A stretch of 35,507 nt of DNA from Desulfobacterales bacterium (GCA_024226555.1 JAAELO010000186.1:1-35507), one strand, 5' to 3'. Positions 15,115 through 24,466 are shown, numbered from the stretch's first letter. Notes: generated by a model not told the origin, from the sequence alone. A program made the numbers and translations.

Positions 15115-18100
15115 TTATCCTTTGTGGGAATCAAAGAATATTTTTCCAATGGCTTTTGAAGCAGATGAATTTTCCATTTTTGGATCTACCTGAATATCAT
15201 AATTAATATTAAATATTTTATTAAATCTTCTTTTATGGATCTCAGCTTTTTTTGCTGTTATTTCTGAATTTCTTTTTCCTAAAGTTTTAAAATAATTTTT
15301 GAGAAACGTTTTACTATATCCAATATACCTCTTCCTGTTTGTTTTAATAAATATTTTTTTACTGTTTCTTATAAATGTATTGTTTTGTGTTAAAAGCAGT
15401 TGAAGATCAAATTTAGGGTAGTCTGTGTATATTAGTATTATTTGGTCATCTTTAATCTGATCTCTGATTTTTTTAATTGCATCCCAACTAATCAGCTTTT
15501 CAAGTTGCTTTTTTTTGTCTTTTTTTAGTTTTACTCTTTTACTATAGAGTTTTGCTAAGAAAGGTTTTTTGCCAGACAATCCTTGTTTAACATTTACTAT
15601 GTATAGATTGTCATTCTCTTTTTTGCTTACAAAACCTTTTTCATTATACTTGATCTCTTCAGAAAGCATCAGAGAACCAGTCATATAATTAACCGCAGAG
15701 GAGTATTTCTTATTTGTATAATATGTCTTTCCAATATTATTAAAATTATTTGCAATTAACTCCTTTCTTTCCCGATATTTCATAGATTTCTTGTAGTAAG
15801 TAAGAGCATTTTTGTATTTTTTCATCTCAAAAAAACATCGTCCAATACTACTGAGAATATCAGGTATAACTGATACTCTATTAACTTTTTCTTCAAGTGC
15901 TATTGCTGTTTTATATTGGGCTATTGCTTCTTTATAAATACCTTTTTTAAAAAGGGCATCCCCTTTTCTAATGATTTGCACCGTACTTATCAGAGTTGCC
16001 AGTTTTTTTAGTTCTGATTTCTTTATCAGTTCAATAATATACGGTAACTCATCCTGTGATGGGAAATTTCCTTTTACTATCAATAATTCAGAAATTTTAT
16101 ATAAATTATTTATTATTGCATAATGGAGAGATGACTTATCATTCTCATCTTTAAGGTTAATATCAGAACCATAATCTAATAATAGCTTAACCGTATCGTG
16201 ATGGGCTTCGCATGTGGCATATATCAATGCATTTTTTCCACTGGAACTTACAACGTTAACCTTCGCTCCTCTTTTAAGGAGTATGTCAACAACTCTCTTG
16301 TGACCTTTCATTGATGCAATCTGCAGAGGAGTCCAGCCATTTGAATTAACTTTTTCAATATCCGCTCCAGAGTTAAGAAGCAGTTTAACCATATGATAAA
16401 GACCACTTTTAGCAGAATGTAACAGAGGCGTTGATAATGACAGGTCTACTTCATTTATATTAGCTTTTTGCGAAAGTAAATATTTAACAGTTCTTCTTTT
16501 ATTGTATTTAACAGCCTTAATTAAAGGGGTTTCACCATGTTTATCTTTGAGTTTTAAATCAGACCCTTCCTTAATTAACATCTCTACAATTTTTGTTTTA
16601 CCTTTCCATGCAGCGGCCATTAAAGGAGTTCTTTTTTGCAGATCTTTTGTGTTAACTTTTGCTCCATATTTTAAAAGAAGTTTTGTTATTTTTACATAAC
16701 CCCGAAGTGAGGATTTCATAAGTGAAGTCCACCCTAAGTTGTCTTTATCATTTACATTTGATCCGTTACTTAAAAGATACTTTGATATTTCAAATCGATC
16801 TCTTTTTACAGCTTCCATTAATGGTGATTTCTTATCATTATTAAATATGTTAATTTTCGCTCCGGATCGATGCAATATTTTAACAGTTTTAAGTAGACCT
16901 CTTTGTGATGCCATTAAAATTGGGGTTGATCCATAATGGTCTCTGGCATTAACATCAGCCCCATTTCTTATTAAAAGGCTCACAATTTTGTTATTGCCCC
17001 TTGACGCTGCATACATTAAAGCCGTTTTTCCGGATTTGTCTCTAATATAAATTTTTGCATTGTTATCAATAAGAATAGCTGCTGTTTTAAGTCTGTTATA
17101 ATGAGCAGCTGTCATCATAGGAGTTGTTCCATTTAAATTTTGAACATTAACTCTGGCATTTCCCATTAAAAGGTCTTTGGTAATATCAAGATAACCTCTT
17201 TTAATACTTCTAATCAATTGAGTATTACCATGTTCGTCTACTTCATCTAAATCAAGTACAGTGTGGTTAACAGCAGCAACGTGGTATCTGATATGATTTT
17301 TTATCTCAACGATAAGATATTTATAAAGCTTGTAATTGCTATTTTCAGAATTTGTAAGATTAACACCGGTGCCTTTAAGAATCTCTTTTACTTTATTTGT
17401 AAAAAAAGAGATGTTTCTGGCTTTACCCCTTGATGATATTAAAAGTCTTGTACTAAAAGGAATTTTGATGTCCTTTGAGATTATAAAACTACTTTTTTTC
17501 TTTTTAGTTTTATAAAAAAGACCATTAATAGAACTTGCAGAAACAAAACTACCTGGGTTCTCAAGGGCTAATTTCAGTGCACCGGCACCACCTTCATTAA
17601 TCCCCACCAGTGATATTTTGCTATTGACTGGAAATTTTGCTTTAATAAATGGTAAAAGCTCATTTTTAAAGCTTTTATTTGATTTGTGATTGAAGTCAGA
17701 TTCAGCCCAGGTACCTGATATATGAGGTGTGATAACAATGCATTTGAAGGTCTGGGATAACCATCTTAAGTATTTTTCATGTTTATTATAAAAAGAGATA
17801 GTATTTCTTTTCATTCCGGAAAAGAGATAGACAGCCGGGTAACTATCATCATCTGATTGGGGAATGTAAGCTTGTAAAAATATACGTTTATTAAAAATTT
17901 GGGATTTATATGATTTTTTAACAGTTTTAGCATATCGTTTAGGAGGAGTCTGCTGATTATTCTTGATTGTTTTAGTAATACTGTTAAAAATATATTTTCC
18001 TGTAAAGGCCCCACCAAACTCAGTATAATGGATCCCATCACTGGACCTTATCTTCCTCTTTCTACCCTCTGTTACTATAAATTTCTTAACGGATTCATCT

Positions 18101-19056
18101 TCATTTCTTAAAAGATTCCATGTTTCGATGTAGTGGATGTTATCAAACTCCGAAGCTACACCTTTGTGGATAGAGTTTATAACTTCAAGTTTCTCATTGA
18201 TTTCATCTTTTTCAGTTGCTGGCAAACCAATCCAGAAAGCATTAAGATTGTAATTTTTAACAATCTGCATCAGGTTTTTTACGTTACTTCGATAATATTT
18301 TTTCATTCTTTTGCTGTTAAAAGAATAAAATCTTTTTTTGCCAGGGTGGTATAAGGAGGAGATGTCGTTTGTACCAAGCATTATAACAACAATTCCCGGG
18401 TTGTAAATACTTATAAAATTGTTAAGCTTAGAAGACCAGTTATAATAATCAGGTCTTAACAAACCTGAAGAAACAACACCCTTTTTAATCACTGAAGACC
18501 TTGGAATTCCCATGAGCTTTTTCTCTATATCTATTCCTAATGGGGATTGAACCATAGAATCTCCAACGAATAGAAATCTGTATGGAGGAGCAAAACCTTT
18601 TTTTGCAATTTTTTTAACTATTTTTTTAGTTAATTGTTTTCCGAATGGAATTTTTATGTCTTTTTTCTTAATATAAGAATTTGTTTTAATTGCTTTATCA
18701 GGTGTTTTTATCTCTTTAAATTCAGGTTTTATCCTTGAATTTTCTTTTATGATCTTCTCTTTTTTAAAAAGAACCGGAGATTCACTGACCTTATCAAGAA
18801 TGAGTTCCTCCCCTTTATAATAGTAGGAGAGTCCTGTGAATGATTTGAATGATTCAATGGAGTCAGCCATCGAAAAAACACAACTATAAAAACCATTTGT
18901 AAAATTAAATGTTGTGTCAACATCAATGTTGTTGGCTTTCTTACCGGATGCAAAGTGGGCTATTTTTTCTGATTCGTGAAAAAATGTCACAAATAGAAGC
19001 AAAAGCAGAAATACCATTGTTTTGAAAGGTGAACTATATGTGACTATTTGTTTCAT
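15115..19056 (-). CDS. SGNH hydrolase / pseudo-esterase / ankyrin / TPR fusion
   Basis: 1313 residues. One N-terminal membrane anchor or signal (about 11-27) leads to an SGNH (DUF459-like) hydrolase: FVGDSM (Ser167), LGTND (Asn230), DGIH (Asp340, His343), all catalytic blocks intact. Residues ~390-600 are an esterase-D-like alpha/beta hydrolase whose nucleophile elbow reads GINEGG, Asn487 in place of Ser, so it should be inactive. Ankyrin repeats fill ~605-1000 (about 12 repeats, e.g. GKTALMYAASRGNNKIVSLL) and TPRs ~1022-1135. The lysine-rich C-terminus (WDAIKKIRDQIKDDQIILIY) resembles the segment before CHAT domains, but no CHAT catalytic pair is seen. SGNH proteins next to MBOAT genes normally finish O-acetylation of a periplasmic glycan. 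A fusion to this many interaction repeats is, to my knowledge, new. It follows the MBOAT gene by 222 bp. Confidence 0.88.
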   Translation of the reverse strand: MKQIVTYSSPFKTMVFLLLLLFVTFFHESEKIAHFASGKKANNIDVDTTFNFTNGFYSCVFSMADSIESFKSFTGLSYYYKGEELILDKVSESPVLFKKEKIIKENSRIKPEFKEIKTPDKAIKTNSYIKKKDIKIPFGKQLTKKIVKKIAKKGFAPPYRFLFVGDSMVQSPLGIDIEKKLMGIPRSSVIKKGVVSSGLLRPDYYNWSSKLNNFISIYNPGIVVIMLGTNDISSLYHPGKKRFYSFNSKRMKKYYRSNVKNLMQIVKNYNLNAFWIGLPATEKDEINEKLEVINSIHKGVASEFDNIHYIETWNLLRNEDESVKKFIVTEGRKRKIRSSDGIHYTEFGGAFTGKYIFNSITKTIKNNQQTPPKRYAKTVKKSYKSQIFNKRIFLQAYIPQSDDDSYPAVYLFSGMKRNTISFYNKHEKYLRWLSQTFKCIVITPHISGTWAESDFNHKSNKSFKNELLPFIKAKFPVNSKISLVGINEGGAGALKLALENPGSFVSASSINGLFYKTKKKKSSFIISKDIKIPFSTRLLISSRGKARNISFFTNKVKEILKGTGVNLTNSENSNYKLYKYLIVEIKNHIRYHVAAVNHTVLDLDEVDEHGNTQLIRSIKRGYLDITKDLLMGNARVNVQNLNGTTPMMTAAHYNRLKTAAILIDNNAKIYIRDKSGKTALMYAASRGNNKIVSLLIRNGADVNARDHYGSTPILMASQRGLLKTVKILHRSGAKINIFNNDKKSPLMEAVKRDRFEISKYLLSNGSNVNDKDNLGWTSLMKSSLRGYVKITKLLLKYGAKVNTKDLQKRTPLMAAAWKGKTKIVEMLIKEGSDLKLKDKHGETPLIKAVKYNKRRTVKYLLSQKANINEVDLSLSTPLLHSAKSGLYHMVKLLLNSGADIEKVNSNGWTPLQIASMKGHKRVVDILLKRGAKVNVVSSSGKNALIYATCEAHHDTVKLLLDYGSDINLKDENDKSSLHYAIINNLYKISELLIVKGNFPSQDELPYIIELIKKSELKKLATLISTVQIIRKGDALFKKGIYKEAIAQYKTAIALEEKVNRVSVIPDILSSIGRCFFEMKKYKNALTYYKKSMKYRERKELIANNFNNIGKTYYTNKKYSSAVNYMTGSLMLSEEIKYNEKGFVSKKENDNLYIVNVKQGLSGKKPFLAKLYSKRVKLKKDKKKQLEKLISWDAIKKIRDQIKDDQIILIYTDYPKFDLQLLLTQNNTFIRNSKKIFIKTNRKRYIGYSKTFLKNYFKTLGKRNSEITAKKAEIHKRRFNKIFNINYDIQVDPKMENSSASKAIGKIFFDSHKG

Positions 19057-19163
19057 TCAACCAGTCCATACACTCTTTTAATGAAAGATAAAGCTTAAAT
19101 CTCTAAAGTTTACATTTAAAAGTCAACAATAATACGGTTTTTGAGATCAATAAATTAAAATTT

Positions 19164-19213
19164 TAAGGGAACCTTGTATTTTCAATCAAAATTCAAATTA
19201 TTAAAGGTTCTCT
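19164..19213. mobile_element. Minimal MITE-like element between the MBOAT and SGNH genes
   Basis: TTAAGGGAACCTTGTATTTTC ... AATTATTAAAGGTTCTC, only about 50 bp: the two ends and the CTTGTATTTTCAATCAAAATTC part of the family core. It sits in the 222-bp gap inside the acylation cluster and could affect downstream expression. Confidence 0.65.
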
Positions 19214-19278
19214 TTGACCTATTTGAAAAATATCACAAAAAAAACAAATACTCTACTTATAATAAGAGTCTTATATCA

Positions 19279-20724
19279 TTAGAATTGGAAATAGAGAAAA
19301 GGTGGAATGATATCAGGGCTTAGTTTTATTATGCTTATAAAAATAGCAGCATCCAATCCAATATTCAAGTAAAATGGAGCTTTTGTATGAAAATTAAGAT
19401 ACATATCTCTTATCTTTTTACCTTTAAAATGGATAGCAATTCCGATTATTATACATAAAATAACATAAACTTCAATTGGGCCCACAGATTTGTTGAAATT
19501 AAAAAGTCCTTTGAAAACATCAAGGGCAGAATCAAGATTCCTGTGATAAAAAAATACCCATAGAAACGAAATAAGGTGAAAAGTCAGGAAGATACAAACT
19601 TTATTATACAAATCCCGATATTTATGCAGAAAGAAATTTGAACTGAAGGTTTTTATGTAAAAATTTTCATAAATATGGTGAAAAACTAGAAACAAACCAT
19701 GAAGAGAACCCCATACAATAAATGAAAGCGAAGCACCATGCCATAATCCTCCAAGGAGCATAGTTAGAAATAGATTGATCATGGTTTTTCTCTCCCCCAT
19801 TCTGTTTCCACCAAGGGGGATATAAAGGTAATCTCTTAACCATGTTGACAGTGTTATGTGCCATCTTTGCCAAAAATCTCTAATGTTATTTGCCTTATAA
19901 GGGTTCCTGAAATTATCAGGAAATCTTATTCCTAATAGCATGGCGCAACCTATGGCAATATCAGAATAACCACTGAAGTCACAAAAGATCTGAACAGAAA
20001 AACCATAAATACCAAGCAAGACTTCGATCGGGGAGTGGTTTAATGGGGTTGCAAATACATTATCAACCAAATGTACCTGTAGATATGTAGATATTATTAC
20101 TTTCTTGAAAAGACCTGAAAGTATAAGAGACATCGCCATATGAATATCCGGAATTCCATGGAATACTCCTTTTTGCAGCTGAGGAATAAATACTTTCGCC
20201 CTGACAATTGGTCCTGCAACAAGTTGTGGGAAAAACGAGATATATACAAGAAAATCCAAATAACCTTTGATAGAAATATCTGGTGTGACAGATTCTCTAT
20301 AAACATCAACGGTATAAGATATGGCCTGAAATGTGAAAAAAGAGATGCCTACAATTGCAAGGGTGTCCCCCACTGTAAACTGATACTTAGCACCTGAATA
20401 AGCAATAAATGAATTGAGGGACTCAAAGAAAAAACTGTAATATTTAAAATATCCAAGTGTTCCCAGGCTGATAAAAACTGCCAGTGTTAAAATCAGTTTT
20501 GCTCGAATATGTGAAACACTTTTGTAAATTCCCCAGGCAAGAACATAATTTATCGTCGTTATTGAAAATATTAGTATAGTGTACTTCACATTCCAGCATG
20601 CATAGAAGTAGTAGCTTGCAAATAACAAAAAGAGTTTCCATGGAACTTCATGTTTGTGAAGAGCCCAGCTCACTGTAAAAACAATGATAAAAAAAACTGC
20701 AAAAGAGAATGTAGGAAAAAGCAT
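19279..20724 (-). CDS. MBOAT O-acyltransferase, AlgI-like
   Basis: 481 residues with about 11 to 12 membrane segments. Signature segments: FFPQLVAGPIVRA, FSGYSDIAIGCAMLLGIRFPDNFRNPY, DFWQRWHITLSTWLRDYLYIPLGG (His289) and LLGGLWHGAS with the catalytic His329. These place it in the membrane-bound O-acyltransferase family near AlgI/PatA. Known members move acetyl groups from the cytosol to a glycan in the periplasm with an SGNH partner. Here the partner is the giant fusion protein downstream. It starts 47 bp after fadR on the same strand, suggesting co-transcription from the FadR-site promoter region. Which glycan is modified cannot be told; no glycan synthesis genes are in view. Confidence 0.93.
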   Translation of the reverse strand: MLFPTFSFAVFFIIVFTVSWALHKHEVPWKLFLLFASYYFYACWNVKYTILIFSITTINYVLAWGIYKSVSHIRAKLILTLAVFISLGTLGYFKYYSFFFESLNSFIAYSGAKYQFTVGDTLAIVGISFFTFQAISYTVDVYRESVTPDISIKGYLDFLVYISFFPQLVAGPIVRAKVFIPQLQKGVFHGIPDIHMAMSLILSGLFKKVIISTYLQVHLVDNVFATPLNHSPIEVLLGIYGFSVQIFCDFSGYSDIAIGCAMLLGIRFPDNFRNPYKANNIRDFWQRWHITLSTWLRDYLYIPLGGNRMGERKTMINLFLTMLLGGLWHGASLSFIVWGSLHGLFLVFHHIYENFYIKTFSSNFFLHKYRDLYNKVCIFLTFHLISFLWVFFYHRNLDSALDVFKGLFNFNKSVGPIEVYVILCIIIGIAIHFKGKKIRDMYLNFHTKAPFYLNIGLDAAIFISIIKLSPDIIPPFLYFQF

Positions 20725-20771
20725 TCTTTATCTTTTCCCGCTAAAAAGTAATTTCAAGATAGCATCAGTCA

Positions 20772-21446
20772 TTAAACAAGTTCATCCCATATCAGATTAG
20801 AATTAATCATTACTTCTCTAACAATATTTTTTACATCACTATCCTTTTCTGTAAATGCATCTCTTATGGTTTTATAATAGATTGAAGATACATCCCTTGC
20901 TTTTTTATACCTGAAATATATCTTTGCAAGATGATTAAAAGGAGTAGTGAAATCGTTTACAATTAGTGGGAATAAAGGGTTTTGTGAGCATCTGGCCATT
21001 TCAAGTTGTAGATTCCAGTCAAATTCAGAAAATTTTTCAGGATCATCAATTTGTTTGAATCCATCAAGATAGTTTATTATTGCTTCTGGTTTTCTCTTGT
21101 AAGCTAACTCTGCAATTTCTGGAAAAAGAATAGTCCTGAACTCAAGCATTGAGCTCAATAGATTATCTGGCATAAGGTCAATATATTTTATTAAAGTTCT
21201 TAATATGCCCAAACCACCTTTTTCCCAAAAGTCATTAACTATGGTAGATTTCCCATGATTGATTGTTACCCATCCATCCCTTGAAAGCCTCTGCAGAGCT
21301 TCCCTTAGAGTAGGTCTTGTAACACCGGTTTTTTCAGCAAGTACTCTTTCTCCAGGGAGTTTAGAGTTTTTTGGATAAACACCGGATATTATGTCTGTTA
21401 TCAGGCTATTTTCAACAAATTCAGCTGGCTTAATTGGCTTTTGCAT
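20772..21446 (-). CDS. fadR: Fatty acid regulator FadR (GntR family)
   Basis: 224 residues from the ATG at 21446 (AAAGGA just upstream; a longer frame to 21509 has no ribosome site and would overlap the operator). The winged helix (LPGERVLAEKTGVTRPTLREALQRL in two parts: LPGERVLAEK and TGVTRPTLREALQRL) followed by DGWVTINHGKSTIVNDFWE aligns closely with E. coli FadR, including the DNA-contact residues Arg34, Thr43, Arg44, Arg48 and His64. The C-terminal helical domain (LNAI-like LLSSMLEFRTILFPEIAELA, NPLFPLIVNDF) is the FadR_C acyl-CoA-binding type. E. coli FadR represses beta-oxidation and activates unsaturated fatty acid synthesis genes, and releases DNA on binding long-chain acyl-CoA. Probably autoregulated; see the site at 21495. 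Confidence 0.88.
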   Translation of the reverse strand: MQKPIKPAEFVENSLITDIISGVYPKNSKLPGERVLAEKTGVTRPTLREALQRLSRDGWVTINHGKSTIVNDFWEKGGLGILRTLIKYIDLMPDNLLSSMLEFRTILFPEIAELAYKRKPEAIINYLDGFKQIDDPEKFSEFDWNLQLEMARCSQNPLFPLIVNDFTTPFNHLAKIYFRYKKARDVSSIYYKTIRDAFTEKDSDVKNIVREVMINSNLIWDELV

Positions 21447-21494
21447 ATGTTCCTTTAAAAAATGTCTCTGATATACGAAAAATAAGGATACATC

Positions 21495-21511
21495 AAGTGG
21501 TCTTACCATGT
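21495..21511. promoter_or_regulatory. Candidate FadR operator upstream of fadR
   Basis: AAGTGGTCTTACCATGT contains TGGTCTTACCA, a palindrome matching the known E. coli FadR core TGGTCYGACCA at 10 of 11 positions. It lies about 50 bp upstream of the fadR start codon, where binding would control fadR and any co-transcribed MBOAT and SGNH genes. Confidence 0.65.
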
Positions 21512-21569
21512 AAAGAAGTAAACAAAATTGTTAGAAATAAAAATAGATAAAAAATATTCCTGTAAGCGA

Positions 21570-21677
21570 ACAAAGCTAAAAAATTTTTGTTCTATTGGTT
21601 CCAAACTTTTCAAAAGTTTGGATTAAAATAAAAGCAAAGCATTTTATTTCAGTTCCGGGCAGGGAGGTTTTTTCTTT
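21570..21677. repeat. Dispersed repeat, copies at 883 and 26614
   Basis: GCGAACAAAGCT...TTTGTTCTATTG matches 26614-26655. CCAAACTTTTCAAAAGTTTGG, AAAATAAAAGCAAAGC and CCGGGCAGGGAGG match 883-959. This copy joins both parts and so is probably the most complete. Two hairpins are present. It lies between fadR and the rtc operon and may serve as the terminator of the latter. Confidence 0.7.
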
Positions 21678-21765
21678 TAAATATTTTTGAAATGCTTCTA
21701 CATAAATATAGCCTTAAAGCACTATTATTAGTTCATCCCTAAGGCTTGATCTATATTTTAGTTGT

Positions 21766-22227
21766 TTAGAAGAAGAGGTTCCCAAGATCTGTTTTATAAA
21801 TATCCATATCGCTTCTAATGTTCTCAAGAATCTCCAAATCATCTTCTGATTTTGATTTCTTTAAAGTTTTAATCCATACTTTTATTAGCTGATCCACTGC
21901 ACCATACTCCTCTTCAGGCCATGCCTCCCACTTTGCATACTCAAGCTTTGAAAAGAGAATACCAATATCATAGGGAGCTCCAAAAAAATCATCGATATAG
22001 AGCTCCAGAATCCTTGGCAGGAAATGCTTAAAATCGTCAACATCACCAAAGGTTGTCATGGCTTTAAATATAAAATCTTCCAAATCATCAAATGACAGAG
22101 ACCTGAGAGATTTTGTATGCAAAATTTTCTCAGATGAATCAAGTCTGCAACAGGGGCATCCATCAATTTTGTCTTTTAATGGAAACCCCTTAAATGCTTC
22201 ATAACCCCTTTCAATGTGTTCTTTCAT
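21766..22227 (-). CDS. CPCC-motif protein in the RNA-repair operon
   Basis: 153 residues, soluble. A GCPCC motif (Cys24, Cys26, Cys27) near the N-terminus could bind a metal. Next comes FKAMTTFGDVDDFKHFLPRILELY (FKAMTTFGDVDDF then KHFLPRILELY, about residues 53-77), a strongly conserved-looking segment I recall from uncharacterised bacterial proteins. The C-terminal half is acidic and helical (EEYGAVDQLIKVWIKTLKKSK). Only one base separates its ATG from the rtcB stop, and the AAAGGA at the end of rtcB is its ribosome site, so it is translationally coupled to rtcB. This makes it a candidate third component of the RtcAB repair pathway. I know of no assigned function. Confidence 0.82.
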   Translation of the reverse strand: MKEHIERGYEAFKGFPLKDKIDGCPCCRLDSSEKILHTKSLRSLSFDDLEDFIFKAMTTFGDVDDFKHFLPRILELYIDDFFGAPYDIGILFSKLEYAKWEAWPEEEYGAVDQLIKVWIKTLKKSKSEDDLEILENIRSDMDIYKTDLGNLFF

Positions 22228-22228
22228 A

Positions 22229-23440
22229 TTATCCTTTTACAACAGCCAGAGGAAACAACTTAACAAGAGGTTTGATAAGATCAAGCTCCTGCTTGATAAC
22301 CTTATCGATATTCTTATAAGCCTGAGGAGCCTCACCAAGATCATGTGTCCCGGCTTTGTTTTTAAGGCGCTTCTTTTGCTTCTTCCATCTGTCACAAACA
22401 ATACCTTCCATGGCCTTGTCAGCTTCTGCTATGCTTAATCTTCTTGAAGCTTCCATGCGACCCATTGTTCTTCCGGCTCCGTGTGAACAGGATTCGAAAG
22501 ATTCAGAGTTTCCTTTTCCTTCCACAATATAGGAAGGAGCTCCCATTGATCCCGGAATTATACCTACTTCACCTTTCTTTGCAGAAGTTGCACCCTTTCT
22601 GTGTATCCAAAGCTCTTTATCGAAATGCTTTTCAAGGGCAGCATAATTATGGTGTATATTTGCACCCTCTTCGAATTTCACATCATTGAAGAAAGTCTTA
22701 AATACATCTTTGAAATTTTCCATAATTCTTTTTCTGTTTTCCATGGCATAGGCCAGGGACATATTCATATCTCGAATATACTCCTTACCCTCATCTGAAC
22801 CGGAAGGAAGGTAAGCAAGGTCTTTATTAGGAATAAAAAGACCGTTATCTTCGATATATTTTATTGCCACTTTGTTATGATATTGAGCAACCATATTTCC
22901 AAGGTTTCTTGACCCCGAATGGATCATAAGCCAGATTGTTCCATCTTCATCTCTCTGAACTTCAATAAAGTGGTTACCTCCACCTAACGTACCAAGGTTC
23001 TGTCTTGCAAGTTCAGCAATTCTGTTTGAATACCATCCGGCATCTTTAAACTCTTTTATATTATATTCAAATCCTTCCCATGATTGTTCCAATCTATGTG
23101 GATGTCCTTCACCAACAGGAATTGTCCCCTTAATTCGTTTTGTCATATCCCGCAAAAGTTGAATATTAGTTTCGGAAACATTCACATCTGTTTTCACAGC
23201 GCACATACCGCAGCCAATATCAACTCCAACAGCATTGGGGATTACGGCCTCTTCACAACCAATAACACCCCCAATTGGCATTCCATAGCCCTGATGGCAA
23301 TCGGGCATTAAAGCTATGTGTGAGTATACTTTCGGGTGATTAGCAAGGTTTTCCGCCTGGGCAAGTCCGCCATCCTCAAGGTCTTCACACCATGATTTTA
23401 TAGGTACTCTGTATGATTCTTTCTCTTTAGTCCATTCCAT
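22229..23440 (-). CDS. rtcB: RNA-splicing ligase RtcB
   Basis: 403 residues, the length of bacterial RtcB. It joins RNA 2',3'-cyclic phosphate or 3'-phosphate ends to 5'-OH ends using GTP and Mn2+. Key residues are intact: GVDIGCGMCA (Asp74, Cys77), GGGNHFIE (His157), HSGSRNLG (His174), NIHHNYA, HRKGATSA and SCSHGAGRTMGR with His320 as the guanylylated histidine. It starts 6 bp after rtcA, with GAGG overlapping the rtcA stop. Gene order is rtcA-rtcB-CPCC, unlike E. coli rtcBA. It is controlled by the sigma-54 promoter upstream of rtcA. Confidence 0.97.
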   Translation of the reverse strand: MEWTKEKESYRVPIKSWCEDLEDGGLAQAENLANHPKVYSHIALMPDCHQGYGMPIGGVIGCEEAVIPNAVGVDIGCGMCAVKTDVNVSETNIQLLRDMTKRIKGTIPVGEGHPHRLEQSWEGFEYNIKEFKDAGWYSNRIAELARQNLGTLGGGNHFIEVQRDEDGTIWLMIHSGSRNLGNMVAQYHNKVAIKYIEDNGLFIPNKDLAYLPSGSDEGKEYIRDMNMSLAYAMENRKRIMENFKDVFKTFFNDVKFEEGANIHHNYAALEKHFDKELWIHRKGATSAKKGEVGIIPGSMGAPSYIVEGKGNSESFESCSHGAGRTMGRMEASRRLSIAEADKAMEGIVCDRWKKQKKRLKNKAGTHDLGEAPQAYKNIDKVIKQELDLIKPLVKLFPLAVVKG

Positions 23441-23446
23441 TTTATT

Positions 23447-24466
23447 TTACCTCGTAACTTTAATTTCAAAAATATCTTCATTTATCTCTACTATTTCGAT
23501 TGTCACATCCAGAAATTTTTGAATTATATCTATATTTGTTATTGTATGATTTGTTGGTTTTACTGTTCTAAACGAACCTGATCCTGCCATTGCAAATGGT
23601 ATAAGAAGCTGATCCGCAAGATACTCAAAAACCGGAGCATCTTTTGACAGATATCTCTTAACCTTCTTAACAACGCCATTAGCAACCTGTTCAGCCTTAA
23701 CACCTTTGATTCCAAAACCTGTAAAAACCTCTGTTATATTCTCAGATTCGATTTCAACAGTTAATACATTTCCAGGGCCTTTGGAATTTTCCACATCTTG
23801 TGAAATCAGATCCTCACCATCAAAAAGCAGTTTTTTCCTGATCACATTAAGTTCCCGATCACATATCTTGTCAGGCAGATTGGTAACTATTGAAACGGCT
23901 CTTTTCCCCTTGATCTCACCTCTTTCAGAAAGGTCTAAAGGGGTAATAGTGTTAAAAGGTGTAATCTCAACAGTAAACCTTCCTCCACCAGCTGGATAAA
24001 AGCCATAGTTTTCAAGATCTACCTTAATATCTGCTCCCATCTTATTTAGAACAGGTATAAAAGACTTTGCCAGAAAATCAAATGGTGGTGCCATTGGATT
24101 ATGTGTTCCGCCTTCAAGCACAATTTTTGACTTTCCTTCAGCTTTTAAAAGAGCTGGCAGAACAGATTGTAAAACAAGGGTTGCACTTCCTGCTGTTCCT
24201 ATTTTGAACTCATATTCACCACTTTCAATCTCACCTGGATTAAATTCAAGAGTTGTTGAACCTATTATATTCCCGGAGCATTTAGCGCCTCCAATCTCAA
24301 CAGCGGCATTAACACAAGTCAGGTGTTGTCTCATCAGACCTGGTTTTCTTCGATTTGTACGGATGTTATTAATCTCAAAAGGTTTTCCTGTTATAAGCGA
24401 AAGTGCAAGCGAACTTCTTAAGATTTGTCCACCACCTTCTCCATATGATCCGTCAATTTTTATCAT
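23447..24466 (-). CDS. rtcA: RNA 3'-terminal phosphate cyclase RtcA
   Basis: 339 residues, standard for RtcA. It converts RNA 3'-phosphate to 2',3'-cyclic phosphate with ATP via a covalent His-AMP intermediate. Features: IDGSYGEGGGQILRSSLALS at the N-terminus, LEGGTHNPMAPPFDF, the family-typical PAGGGRFTVEI and the C-terminal TNHTITN with His307 as the probable adenylylated histidine. AAAGGA lies 7 bp ahead of the ATG. It is the first gene of the repair operon, with an 87-nt leader from the predicted sigma-54 start. Confidence 0.97.
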   Translation of the reverse strand: MIKIDGSYGEGGGQILRSSLALSLITGKPFEINNIRTNRRKPGLMRQHLTCVNAAVEIGGAKCSGNIIGSTTLEFNPGEIESGEYEFKIGTAGSATLVLQSVLPALLKAEGKSKIVLEGGTHNPMAPPFDFLAKSFIPVLNKMGADIKVDLENYGFYPAGGGRFTVEITPFNTITPLDLSERGEIKGKRAVSIVTNLPDKICDRELNVIRKKLLFDGEDLISQDVENSKGPGNVLTVEIESENITEVFTGFGIKGVKAEQVANGVVKKVKRYLSKDAPVFEYLADQLLIPFAMAGSGSFRTVKPTNHTITNIDIIQKFLDVTIEIVEINEDIFEIKVTR

